A stretch of DNA of 64,000 bases from Tenacibaculum sp. Bg11-29 (GTDB lineage Bacteria; Bacteroidota; Bacteroidia; Flavobacteriales; Flavobacteriaceae), in the NCBI RefSeq assembly GCF_002836595.1, contig NZ_PJBB01000003.1, positions 62,001 through 126,000 on the forward strand. Reading direction: 5' to 3'. The notes beneath the pieces are model-generated. The model was not told where the DNA came from. It was given only the letters and a program-made list of their open reading frames with translations, and did no database searches. Positions within the stretch are counted from its first letter, which is position 1. Every line of letters begins with the position of its first letter. This document shows positions 1 through 8,340 of the stretch, piece after piece. A program made the position numbers and the translations under genes.

Positions 1-175
1 TACCTTCAGTATTTATAACATAGTATAAGCCAGAATCACTTTTTTTAGCTGTTAAGTTATTATCGGCAATATATTTTACAATTTCGGCTTCATTCTGTGC
101 GTCAAAATTAGGTTCTTCACTTGAACAAGAAAAGAATGCTGAAATAATTGTTAATAGGGATGCTATTTTTTTCAT
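1..175 (-). CDS. FKBP-type peptidyl-prolyl isomerase lipoprotein (partial, N-terminus only)
   Basis: Only the first 58 codons are in the window; the gene runs off the left edge. The product begins MKKIASLLTIISAFFSC, a signal peptide ending in a lipobox with Cys17, so it should be a lipoprotein. The following stretch (EAEIVKYIADNNL, then KKSDSGLYYVINTEG) is the typical lead-in to the FKBP fold in Bacteroidota lipoprotein isomerases, where an SGLYY-like strand precedes the catalytic domain. The catalytic part cannot be seen. The gene lies 31 bp downstream of the amidohydrolase on the same strand and may be co-transcribed with it. Family assignment is by resemblance of the N-terminus only. Confidence 0.6.
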   Translation of the reverse strand, partial: MKKIASLLTIISAFFSCSSEEPNFDAQNEAEIVKYIADNNLTAKKSDSGLYYVINTEG

Positions 176-206
176 TTTTAATTATTTATAATTTAAACAC
201 TAAGAT

Positions 207-1820
207 TTATTTAACTTTTTCACCGTTTACATAAGTTGCTATAACTTTTGTATTCGGAATTTTATCTCCTTCAACTGTCATAATATCATTTTCTAAAATG
301 ATAAAATCGGCAACTTTACCAACTTCAATACTTCCTTTCTCAGCTTCTTCAAAATTACCATAAGCATTCCAAATAGTCATTCCTTTTAAAGCATTTTCTC
401 TAGATAAGGCATTATTCATTTGATATCCTTCTTTAGGATATCCTTTTAAATCTTTTCGTATCGTAGCTGCGTAATAGGTATAAAGTGGACTTACATTTTC
501 AATAGGGAAATCTGTTCCTAGAGCTACTTTACCGTACTGTTTTAATAAATCGTTATATGCATACGCTCCTTTAATTCTTTCTGCTCCTACACGGTCTTCT
601 GCCCAATACATATCAGATGTTGCGTGTGTAGGTTGAATAGATGGTAAAATATTTTTAAAATGATGAAAATCTTTTAAATCTACAATTTGTGCATGCTCTA
701 TTCTCCAACGACGGTTTTCTTTATTTTTCAGCGCTTTATTATATGTATTAAGCATTACATAATTAGCTGAATCACCAATAGCGTGTGTATTCATTTGATA
801 TTCGGAAGCTGCAATTCTCATTGCTAAATCTTGAAGATTATCGTACGAATTTACCAAAGAACCAAAATGACCTTTCTTATCTGAATATTCACTTTTTAAA
901 GTTGCTCCCCGAGACCCCAAAGCGCCATCTGCATATACTTTTACCGAACGAACATGTAATCTATCTGTTTTTACAATTCCTTTTTTCAAATAATAATCTA
1001 AATTGGTTTTATTATTTGAAATCATCGCATAAATACGCATTTTTAAATCGCCTGATTGTTGTAAACTATCTATTAATTCTATTACTTGTTTATCTAGACC
1101 AGCATCGTCAACAGTGGTTAATCCTAAATCAAAACAAATTTTCTCAGCATCTTTTAACCCTTGAATTTGCTCTCTTTTACTTGGTCTTGGAACTTTAATA
1201 AAGTTCATAGCATTGTCAATTAACACCCCTGTAAGTTTTCCTTCTTTTTGAAGAAACTCTCCACCATCAATTTTTGAATTGATTGAAATTCCTGCTAAAT
1301 TAATTGCTACCTGATTTACTAACATTGCGTGTCCGTCAATTCTACGAACAGCTACAGGGGTTTTAGGAAACAACTTATCTAACTTTTCTTTCGTTGGAAA
1401 TTCTTTTACTTCCCAGTCATTCTGATCCCAACCACGACCTGTTATAAACGTTGTGTTTTTCTCTTTTTGAAACTCAACAAGTTTTTGTAAAACTTCATCG
1501 TAACTTTTTGTCCCTACTAAGTTTACTTTTTGTTGCTGTAAACCCAGTCCATAAAAATGACAATGCCCATCTATAAAACCAGGATATACCGCTTTATTTT
1601 TTGCATCGACCGTTTTTAAAGTCGCATATTTATCTTGAATCTCTTTATTGCTTCCAATAGCAATAAACTTACCGTCTTTAATTGCAAAACTTTCAGCTTT
1701 ATCAAAATTTGAGTTTACAGTATAAGTATTAGAATTTGTTATAATTATATCTGCTTTTTCTTTTTGTACGCAAGAAATGATAAGAGATGTAATGAGTAGC
1801 GGAAGTATTGTCTTTTTCAT
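207..1820 (-). CDS. Amidohydrolase family 3 (YtcJ-like) lipoprotein
   Basis: A 537-residue metal-dependent amidohydrolase. The N-terminus MKKTILPLLITSLIISC is a lipoprotein signal with Cys17, so the enzyme is probably anchored in the cell envelope. The metal motif HCH is at residues 86-88 (PGFIDGHCHF). Further family motifs follow: YADGALGSRGA near residue 300, HAIGD near 347 and ALGTDFPIE near 430. The C-terminal strands (GSIEVGKVADFIIL) close the composite beta-sandwich domain. Members of this family hydrolyse amides or cyclic amides; the substrate cannot be read from the sequence. A good Bacteroidota promoter lies just upstream. The call to family is firm, the substrate unknown. Confidence 0.88.
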   Translation of the reverse strand: MKKTILPLLITSLIISCVQKEKADIIITNSNTYTVNSNFDKAESFAIKDGKFIAIGSNKEIQDKYATLKTVDAKNKAVYPGFIDGHCHFYGLGLQQQKVNLVGTKSYDEVLQKLVEFQKEKNTTFITGRGWDQNDWEVKEFPTKEKLDKLFPKTPVAVRRIDGHAMLVNQVAINLAGISINSKIDGGEFLQKEGKLTGVLIDNAMNFIKVPRPSKREQIQGLKDAEKICFDLGLTTVDDAGLDKQVIELIDSLQQSGDLKMRIYAMISNNKTNLDYYLKKGIVKTDRLHVRSVKVYADGALGSRGATLKSEYSDKKGHFGSLVNSYDNLQDLAMRIAASEYQMNTHAIGDSANYVMLNTYNKALKNKENRRWRIEHAQIVDLKDFHHFKNILPSIQPTHATSDMYWAEDRVGAERIKGAYAYNDLLKQYGKVALGTDFPIENVSPLYTYYAATIRKDLKGYPKEGYQMNNALSRENALKGMTIWNAYGNFEEAEKGSIEVGKVADFIILENDIMTVEGDKIPNTKVIATYVNGEKVK

Positions 1821-1851
1821 AATAAAGGAAGTTAAATAATAGATAATAAAT

Positions 1852-1884
1852 CAAATGTATTTAATTTATATTAGTTATTTCAAA
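1852..1884 (-). promoter_or_regulatory. Bacteroidota-type promoter for the amidohydrolase gene
   Basis: On the minus strand TTTG (1884-1881) is followed after 21 bases by TACATTTG (1859-1852), matching the TTTG / TAnnTTTG consensus of the primary sigma factor in this phylum. The expected start point lies near 1846, giving a 5' leader of about 25 bases. The -33 element overlaps the T-run of the preceding terminator, so the two transcription units are packed end to end. Confidence 0.6.
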
Positions 1885-1918
1885 CAAAAAAAGGAAAACT
1901 ATAATTAGTTTTCCTTTT
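1882..1918 (-). terminator. Intrinsic terminator after the S41 peptidase gene
   Basis: A 13-bp perfect stem (AAAAGGAAAACTA with its complement, loop of 4) is followed on the minus strand by a T-rich run (TTTTTTTG). It lies 28 bp past the stop codon of the S41 peptidase. Confidence 0.8.
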
Positions 1919-1945
1919 AAATATATAATAAAAAGTTATTTTAGT

Positions 1946-3694
1946 TTACTTTATAGCGTTTAAAGCAGCATTATAGGCCGGGTCAATAAACGTAGTCTGT
2001 AACTCAGAAACTTGTTCTTGAGTAGGAATTACTTTTATATCTGGGGTTACACCTACAGCTTCAACAATTTTACCGTTACTATCTTTCAAAGCCATTAAGG
2101 GCATATAAAAACTTAAATAACCATTTCTTAATCTGTTACCTCCATTAAAAGTATCTTGACCTCCTAAACCAGCAGTACCTCCTGCACTGTTGTCACCAAT
2201 AATTGTTACATGGTTACCTTGAGATTTAATCATCATAGTACTCATTTCTGACATACTCATTGATGATTCATCAATTAATATAGCTATTGGTACATTTTGT
2301 TTAAGACCAAATCTATGTGGGGTAGTTTCTTGTGGTACCCAAGGACTGTAATTAAATCTACCATTACCTTCTTTTGTTCTTTGGTATCCCCAAGTTTTTT
2401 GTTGAGTTACAAATCTTTCTGTAAATATGCGAGAATCAATTATAGCTCCACCACCATTACTTCTCAAATCTAAAATTATCTTCTTTACTTCACCATTAGC
2501 GATTGGGTTGTAAACCTTTCTATAAAGGTCAAAAGAATAACTTTGAGAAATAGTGTTTAATACATTATCAAAATCATTAGATTTAGTAAATTTAGTCGAG
2601 GAGATGTAACCAGAAATAGTTTGGTAGCTTTTTATCCGATTTGTATATATTCCATATAGTTTATCAATAGCATCTTTTTGAGCTTGTGTAGTTGTAGTAT
2701 TTAAGTAATAAGCTACTAATAAAGACAAAAAGTTCTTACTTTTAGTATTAAAATTTTCTTTGGCCTTGGTAGTGAAACCTGCTAAAGGAATTAAGCTAGC
2801 CTCAAGGTCGTCAACTAATTCTGTACTTTTGAAATTGTCAAGAGCAGCTATATAATTTTCATATTCATTTGAGGTTATAATAGTAGATACTAACGCTTTA
2901 AGTTCGCTTAAATTATCGTTTATTAAGTTTTCAACTTGAGTACTAAATACATTATCTAAATCACTTAAACCTTTAAAGTATGATTGATTGATTCCTGCAA
3001 GACTACTAATATCTTTTAAGACAGGAAATGCACCATCATTAATCGCAAGATTAACAACATCGAATTCTGATAATTGAATGTACATAGTTCCTGGGGCATC
3101 TTTTAAGAATCCAGCTAAAATAGGCTTCCCATAATATACAGATTCAGGCTTTAATTTTTGAAGACTCATAATTGAAGAGACATCAGATTGTTTTACTACT
3201 GGATTTCTATAAGTTTTACCGAAACTAACATAACCACCTTCCTCAGTGTACTTGTAAGTCATTTTACTAAAAAAAACTTCAACTATACTCGCTTTACGAT
3301 CTACAGATTTAACACTAGGTAAAGGTATTTTTACAGTTAGATTAAAATGTTGATCTAATATTTTATTTGTAATAATTTCAGCAAAATATTTAAACGTTAA
3401 ATCAGCCTCTTTTTCAGCTAAAACAGGATCGACATTCGTCTTATTAAAAGTTGTTAAAGCTTTAAATTTAGGACTGTATTTTCTATAAATATCATCCCAA
3501 TTCTCTTCTTGCTCATTAAAATAATTATAGTCATTATTCATGGTGTCCCAAAAAGTATTGAAAAGGTCAGAATAATTATTTACATCAGTTCTGTCTAATT
3601 CAGCAATCTCTAAGGAATCTTCTCTACAAGATTGTAATGTATATAGCGATATTACAACTATAAAAATTTGTAAAATGTATTTAAAATTTTTCAT
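1946..3694 (-). CDS. S41 family C-terminal processing peptidase, lipoprotein
   Basis: A 582-residue serine protease of the tail-specific/CtpA class. The signal peptide ends in a lipobox with Cys23 (LYTLQSC). The S41 core is in the C-terminal third: KKIILDLRSNGGG near residue 405-415, then ILIDESSMSMSEMS near 475-485, which holds the catalytic Ser in the family's usual SxxSxSE setting. No clear PDZ domain is visible; the middle (about 120-390) is a long helical and beta insertion typical of envelope S41 proteins in Bacteroidota. The barrel protein gene sits 5 bp upstream on the same strand, so the two form an operon and the peptidase probably works in the periplasm or at the surface. Confidence 0.85.
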   Translation of the reverse strand: MKNFKYILQIFIVVISLYTLQSCREDSLEIAELDRTDVNNYSDLFNTFWDTMNNDYNYFNEQEENWDDIYRKYSPKFKALTTFNKTNVDPVLAEKEADLTFKYFAEIITNKILDQHFNLTVKIPLPSVKSVDRKASIVEVFFSKMTYKYTEEGGYVSFGKTYRNPVVKQSDVSSIMSLQKLKPESVYYGKPILAGFLKDAPGTMYIQLSEFDVVNLAINDGAFPVLKDISSLAGINQSYFKGLSDLDNVFSTQVENLINDNLSELKALVSTIITSNEYENYIAALDNFKSTELVDDLEASLIPLAGFTTKAKENFNTKSKNFLSLLVAYYLNTTTTQAQKDAIDKLYGIYTNRIKSYQTISGYISSTKFTKSNDFDNVLNTISQSYSFDLYRKVYNPIANGEVKKIILDLRSNGGGAIIDSRIFTERFVTQQKTWGYQRTKEGNGRFNYSPWVPQETTPHRFGLKQNVPIAILIDESSMSMSEMSTMMIKSQGNHVTIIGDNSAGGTAGLGGQDTFNGGNRLRNGYLSFYMPLMALKDSNGKIVEAVGVTPDIKVIPTQEQVSELQTTFIDPAYNAALNAIK

Positions 3695-3699
3695 AATAA

Positions 3700-4440
3700 T
3701 TAAAATTTGTAAGATATTCCAATACCATAATTAGAGGTAGTGTAATAATAGTTAGACGTTTTTCTTAATTCATTTTTTTGATTATCAGACAAACCATACA
3801 TCATAGAATATTCAATAAATAAACTCATATTTTTATAAAAACTATAACCAAGTCTAGTTTCAGCTTGCAAGCCATAATCTACTCTGTTAAATTGATTTTC
3901 GTTCTTTTCAAAATCATACGATTCTACTAGTGTTTTTCTTGGAAAACCATTAAAGTCTAATTCAGTAAAAACTTCGACAGTACTTTCTCTTTCAAGAGAA
4001 TTCCACCAACCAACATAGGTTCCTGCAAAAATTTCAAAATTAAATTTCGTGTTTTTTAGAGAGCTATGTAAAGGTTGTATCCCCACCATAACAGGTATAT
4101 TAAAATATTTAGCTTTGTGATGTGTAGCTATTCCGTCTTGAGCTCCTGTTCTTTGATATTTATAGTTTTTATCTATATAGGTTAATCCAGTTTGAATACT
4201 GATGTTTTTGTAAACTTTTAAATTAAATCCAGCTTTAAAATAATATCCTGTATTCCCTGAATATTCTGTATTTATTCTATTGCCTGCGCTATAGGTTATA
4301 TCATTGTTATTCCCACCTCCAGATAAACTAATTCTAAATTTTTCTTGTGCAGAAAGATTAGTCAAAAAGGCAATAAAAAGGAGTAAAAACACTTTGTGTT
4401 TGAAAAATAGTTTTTTTTTATTGTTTTTCATAAAATACAT
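3700..4440 (-). CDS. Outer membrane beta-barrel protein (PorT/OmpW-like)
   Basis: A 246-residue protein with a signal peptide (MKNNKKKLFFKHKVFLLLFI, cleavage near LSAQ) followed by alternating hydrophobic strands such as YYFKAGFNLKVYKNISIQTGLTYI and LGYSFYKNMSLFIEYSMMYGL. It ends in GIGISYKF, a terminal aromatic residue as in barrel proteins recognised by the BAM machinery. Eight to ten strands fit the length. The first ATG gives MYFMKNNKKK; the second ATG at 4431 gives a more usual signal peptide and is preferred. It is the first gene of a two-gene operon with the S41 peptidase. No specific function can be read from the sequence. Confidence 0.7.
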   Translation of the reverse strand: MYFMKNNKKKLFFKHKVFLLLFIAFLTNLSAQEKFRISLSGGGNNNDITYSAGNRINTEYSGNTGYYFKAGFNLKVYKNISIQTGLTYIDKNYKYQRTGAQDGIATHHKAKYFNIPVMVGIQPLHSSLKNTKFNFEIFAGTYVGWWNSLERESTVEVFTELDFNGFPRKTLVESYDFEKNENQFNRVDYGLQAETRLGYSFYKNMSLFIEYSMMYGLSDNQKNELRKTSNYYYTTSNYGIGISYKF

Positions 4441-4566
4441 TTTTTAGTTATAAAATAATTCATTTAGTCGGAGATTTAATTATCTCGACTCGTTAAACAG
4501 CTAAACGGGGCAAATAGTATATATGGAGACAAAAAAAATAAAATCTGAATTTTAGTTAGCCTATAC

Positions 4567-4592
4567 AAGAAAAAGGAGGCATCTCTGCCCCC
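4567..4592 (-). terminator. Intrinsic terminator-like hairpin in the gap before the barrel protein gene
   Basis: On the minus strand GGGGGCA and TGCCTCC pair over 7 bp (one G-U) around a GAGA tetraloop, followed by TTTTT. It is strikingly GC-rich for this genome. No gene ends immediately before it; it lies about 200 bp past the DoxX stop and beyond that gene's own terminator. Confidence 0.7.
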
Positions 4593-4698
4593 CTTAAATT
4601 GTACTCTAAAGACTTGTGTTTTTAAATTAAAACGTGATGATTTACATGAAATTAGCTGAAAGCTTATTCTTTTATTATAGATAAGTAAATCTGGAGGT

Positions 4699-4741
4699 AA
4701 AAATAATTCAGTAATATACAACAAACCTATATCACTGAATT
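4699..4741 (-). terminator. Intrinsic terminator after the DoxX gene
   Basis: On the minus strand AATTCAGTGATATA pairs with TATATTACTGAATT (14 bp, one G-U) around a 9-base loop, followed by ATTTTT. It sits 48 bp past the DoxX stop codon. Confidence 0.75.
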
Positions 4742-4788
4742 ACAGTTATTTACATTTTAAAGACTAAAAAATGTGTTTCTTGAGAAAG

Positions 4789-5160
4789 TTAAATATGTTT
4801 TGTTGTTTTATAGATAGTATATGCCCATCCAATAAATAATATTTGAACTACGATTCTAATATATGCAGCAGTTTTTGAACCTATTGCAGGTACTTCTTTA
4901 AAAGCATCCCAGATATGAATAGGCATAAAAAGAATCATTAATAAGAAAATACCATAAGCTGATTTTTTCTGATATCCTTTTATAAATAATCCAATACCTA
5001 ATAAAATTTCCATAATACCCGAAACATAGTTTACACCAAGTTTTGGTAAAAACTCAGGAATAAACCCGTTATAAAATTCAGGTTTATAAAAATGATTGAA
5101 TCCTCCATAAATTAAGAAAACAGCTAATAGTATTTTTAAAATTAGTAAAATATATTTCAT
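4789..5160 (-). CDS. DoxX family membrane protein
   Basis: A 123-residue protein with four predicted membrane helices (about residues 4-22, 46-62, 69-86, 97-117). The sequence YGGFNHFYKPEFYNGFIPEFLP in the first loop, followed by a helix rich in Gly (SGIMEILLGIGLFI), is the DoxX/MauE pattern. DoxX-like proteins are small inner membrane proteins linked to thiosulfate or redox metabolism in some organisms, but most have no known role. The gene follows the M28 peptidase after 6 bp and is thus its operon partner. Family is fairly sure, function open. Confidence 0.75.
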   Translation of the reverse strand: MKYILLILKILLAVFLIYGGFNHFYKPEFYNGFIPEFLPKLGVNYVSGIMEILLGIGLFIKGYQKKSAYGIFLLMILFMPIHIWDAFKEVPAIGSKTAAYIRIVVQILFIGWAYTIYKTTKHI

Positions 5161-5166
5161 AACTAA

Positions 5167-6603
5167 TTATGGTTTTAACGTTTCGTTATTATATAAATAT
5201 TTATCCATTAAATACACAATACTTGCCATAGAAGCACTTCCTAATTCTAATTCACGTTTATTAACTTTATCAAACGTATCGCTAGCTGCATGATGATAAT
5301 CAAAATAACGTTGAGAGTCTGGGCGATATCCTACTAAAGTAACATGATCGTCTTTTAACGGTCCAATATCAGCACCTCCGCCTCCTTTAGTAATATCATG
5401 TAAACCATAAGGAGCTAATAATTTTTTCCAACTTTGTAATAACTCTCTATTTTTATCATTAGCATCAATAGAGAAACCTCTAGGAGTATGCCCTCCTGCA
5501 TCTGATTCTAAAGCACTAATATGAATTTCGTTATTTAATTTTGCTAAACGCGCATATTCAGTTGCTCCACGTAAACCGTTTTCTTCATTCATAAAGAATA
5601 CAATTCGTATCGTATTTTTTGGTTTGATATTGTTCTTTTTAAGTAAGTAAGCAACTTCTAGTGATTGTACAATTCCTGTTCCGTCATCATGAGCTCCATC
5701 TCCTAAATCCCAAGAATCTAAATGCCCTCCAATTACCATAATTTTATCTGGATTTTCACTTCCTTTAATTTCTCCAATTACATTATGCGAAGGAGCATCT
5801 GGTAACGTTTCACAACTTTGTTTTAAGTAAAATTTAAGTGTAGGATTCTCTCTTAAATGCTTACTTAAATTCTCTGCTGCTCTCGAACTAATTGCGGCAG
5901 AAGGAATATATTCTGATTTCGGAATATCTCCATACCCCATAGAACCTGTATGCGGATAATCATCAATTCCATTAGTCATTGAACGAACAATAACTGCTTT
6001 AGCTCCAAATTTACCAACTACGGATGCTCCTGCATATCGTTGACCAACACAACCTCCATAAGCCTTAAACGTTTGAATTAAAGTATTATCAAAAGCGCCA
6101 TTAAAGAAAATAATTTTACCGTTTGCTTTATCTCCTATTTTTTTTGCTTCCTCTATACTTTTCACCTCAATTACTTCTGCTGTAATTCCGCTTGTAGGTG
6201 TAGCAATAGAACCTCCAATAGCACAAACAGGTACATTTACTTTTTGCCCATTAAAATTATAATTAGCAACTTCTTTTTCTCCACGAACCCAATGAGGAAC
6301 CATAACAGGTTGCAACCAAACAGAATCTAACCCAACACTTTTCATTAATTTTTCACTCCAAACAACAGATTTCGCAGCACCTTCAGAACCAGATAATCGA
6401 CTACCAATATTAGCGGTTAAATCGCGTAACCATTCATACGATTTCCCTTTAGTTAAGGCTGAATTGAAGAGACTTTTTATTTGAGTTGAATCTATTTTTT
6501 CTTCAACAGAAAAAGTAGATGCTATTTTTGATATTTCTTTGTGTTCCGGTTTACAAGATGCTATTAATAAACTGGATATTAAAAGTAGCGATATGTTTTT
6601 CAT
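5167..6603 (-). CDS. M28 family zinc peptidase (carboxypeptidase Q-like) lipoprotein
   Basis: A 478-residue metallopeptidase with a lipoprotein signal (MKNISLLLISSLLIASC, Cys17). The catalytic domain shows the two-zinc M28 pattern: GGHLDSWDLGDGAHDDGTG near residues 292-310 (His and Asp ligands, with the bridging Asp in the second half), MNEENGLRG near 340 (general base Glu and ligand Glu), ESDAGGH near 367, and YHHAASDTFD near 452 (last His). A protease-associated insertion lies at about 130-260. Such enzymes release amino acids from peptides in the envelope. It heads an operon with the DoxX gene. Confidence 0.88.
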   Translation of the reverse strand: MKNISLLLISSLLIASCKPEHKEISKIASTFSVEEKIDSTQIKSLFNSALTKGKSYEWLRDLTANIGSRLSGSEGAAKSVVWSEKLMKSVGLDSVWLQPVMVPHWVRGEKEVANYNFNGQKVNVPVCAIGGSIATPTSGITAEVIEVKSIEEAKKIGDKANGKIIFFNGAFDNTLIQTFKAYGGCVGQRYAGASVVGKFGAKAVIVRSMTNGIDDYPHTGSMGYGDIPKSEYIPSAAISSRAAENLSKHLRENPTLKFYLKQSCETLPDAPSHNVIGEIKGSENPDKIMVIGGHLDSWDLGDGAHDDGTGIVQSLEVAYLLKKNNIKPKNTIRIVFFMNEENGLRGATEYARLAKLNNEIHISALESDAGGHTPRGFSIDANDKNRELLQSWKKLLAPYGLHDITKGGGGADIGPLKDDHVTLVGYRPDSQRYFDYHHAASDTFDKVNKRELELGSASMASIVYLMDKYLYNNETLKP

Positions 6604-6672
6604 TTAAGTTTGTAGTTTAAGATTATAAATCTACAAAATTGGATTAAGCTTTTGGTCGTTCAATCTTAACAT

Positions 6673-8229
6673 TTACAATTTATTTTGAATAGCATTTTTA
6701 TATCGGTTAAGCTCTTTAACTACTTTAGGTGCTAATAAGACTAAACCAATCATATTCGGAACCATCATTGCAAACACCATAGCATCTGAAAAGTTAACAA
6801 CGGCATTTAATGTTGCTGACGCACCTATTATAGTAAAAATGCAAAAAATGATTTTATAAACATTTCCCGTTCTTTTTTCTCTTCCGAATAAATAAGACCA
6901 TGCTTGATATCCGTAATAAGACCAAGAAATCATTGATGAAAAAGCAAATAGTATAACTGCAACTGTTAATACATAAGGAAACCATGATATACCACTTTCA
7001 AGAGCTTTTGAAGTAAGAATAGCTCCTTGTTCAAACGACACTTGATTTCCTGCTGTAATTTGCCCCGTAATAACTAACGCTAAAGCTGTCATAGTACAAA
7101 CTACAACGGTATCTATAAAAGGCTCTAATAAAGCAACCAATCCTTCACTTGCAGCATAGTTTGTTTTTACTGCAGCATGTGCAATTGATGATGAACCAAT
7201 ACCTGCTTCATTTGAAAACGCTCCTCGACGAAACCCTTGAATCATCACTCCAATAACACCTCCTGCAATACCATTAGGATTAAATGCTCCTTGAATAATT
7301 TGATTGATAGCATTTGGTATTTGTGTGTAGTTCATTACTAAAATAGTTATAACTGCCAGTACATATACAACTACCATAATTGGTACAATTTTATCTGTAA
7401 CTTTTGCTATTTTTTTTATACCTCCTATAATAACAATTCCTGCAAATATTGCCATGATTAATCCAAATAACCATCCTTTTCCATAAATAAAACTTTGCTC
7501 TCCTCCTGTAACGTATTCAAACAATTTAAAAGCTTGGTTTACTTGAAACATGTTTCCTCCACCAAAAGAACCTCCTACACACATGATAGCAAATAAAATA
7601 GAAAGACTTTTACCTAATTTACTGTATCCTACTTCTTTTAATCCTTTTTTTAAGTAATACATCGGACCTCCAAACACAGTCCCATCAACTTCTATTTCTC
7701 GATATTTTACTCCCAAAGTACATTCGACAAACTTTGAAGCCATACCTAACAAACCAACAACAATCATCCAAAAAGTTGCTCCAGCTCCTCCAATAGATAA
7801 CGCTATAGCAACGCCTGCAATATTACCTAAACCTACAGTTGCCGATAGAGCTGCTGTTAAAGCTTGAAAATGCGAAACCTCTCCTTCACCTTCTACTTTT
7901 ATCGTTTCTGAAATATCTGTTTTATTTTCAGGCTTATCTATATCATCATACTTACCTCTAACTACATTAATTGCAGTTATAAAACCATTAAAATTAATTC
8001 CTTTAAAATAGAAAGTAAAATAAAGAGCTCCGCCTACTAAAATTATTAATACCCACGGAATAGCTATATTTTCAGTTATTGGTATTTGATATAATATAAC
8101 ATCTGTAAACCAACTTGTAGCATTATGAAATGATTGATCGATTTGTTGATCTAAAGATTGAGTTTTATTTTGAGCAATGGTAAAAAAAGAGCTGCTAAAT
8201 AAAGTAATGAACGTAAGAAATTGATTCAT
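6673..8229 (-). CDS. Sodium:alanine symporter, AGCS family
   Basis: A 518-residue inner membrane transporter with about 11 membrane helices. Family blocks include AALSATVGLGNIAGVAIALSIGG (residues 128-150), GTVFGGPMYYLKKGL and GFRRGAFSNEAGIGSSSIAHAA (near 335). AGCS carriers import alanine or glycine together with Na+, which fits a marine organism. An N-terminal extension (residues 1-45) looks like a signal-like helix plus a short periplasmic segment (QSLDQQIDQSF), as seen in other Bacteroidota members. The gene seems to be a single unit. A member of the same family with another small neutral amino acid as substrate is possible. Confidence 0.9.
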   Translation of the reverse strand: MNQFLTFITLFSSSFFTIAQNKTQSLDQQIDQSFHNATSWFTDVILYQIPITENIAIPWVLIILVGGALYFTFYFKGINFNGFITAINVVRGKYDDIDKPENKTDISETIKVEGEGEVSHFQALTAALSATVGLGNIAGVAIALSIGGAGATFWMIVVGLLGMASKFVECTLGVKYREIEVDGTVFGGPMYYLKKGLKEVGYSKLGKSLSILFAIMCVGGSFGGGNMFQVNQAFKLFEYVTGGEQSFIYGKGWLFGLIMAIFAGIVIIGGIKKIAKVTDKIVPIMVVVYVLAVITILVMNYTQIPNAINQIIQGAFNPNGIAGGVIGVMIQGFRRGAFSNEAGIGSSSIAHAAVKTNYAASEGLVALLEPFIDTVVVCTMTALALVITGQITAGNQVSFEQGAILTSKALESGISWFPYVLTVAVILFAFSSMISWSYYGYQAWSYLFGREKRTGNVYKIIFCIFTIIGASATLNAVVNFSDAMVFAMMVPNMIGLVLLAPKVVKELNRYKNAIQNKL

Positions 8230-8340
8230 AATTTTTAAAATTGATTTCGGCTAAATTGCCTATAATCAACATTAAAAAAAAGGTTACGCATTGATGAAAG
8301 TTAAACATACTAGTAGTTAAGTATATGATTAAGTAGTAAT

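Larger units (their letters stand above)
4441..4788. other. 348-bp gene-free stretch with two minus-strand terminators
   Basis: An 82-codon open frame on the minus strand (4476-4724) runs straight through a terminator hairpin, has no recognisable product and is judged non-coding. The stretch holds the terminator after the DoxX gene, a second GC-rich terminator 110 bp further on, and a short hairpin with one bulge (AGTCGGAGAT against ATCTCGACT, 4467-4491) in the leader of the barrel protein gene. Confidence 0.6.

Noticed and set aside
785..1198. 137-codon plus-strand frame within the amidohydrolase gene
   Set aside because: Antisense shadow of conserved amidohydrolase codons, with Leu/Phe/Asn-rich low-complexity content.
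4476..4724. 82-codon open frame on the minus strand
   Set aside because: It runs through a strong terminator hairpin, shows no family match and has low-complexity composition typical of non-coding DNA.
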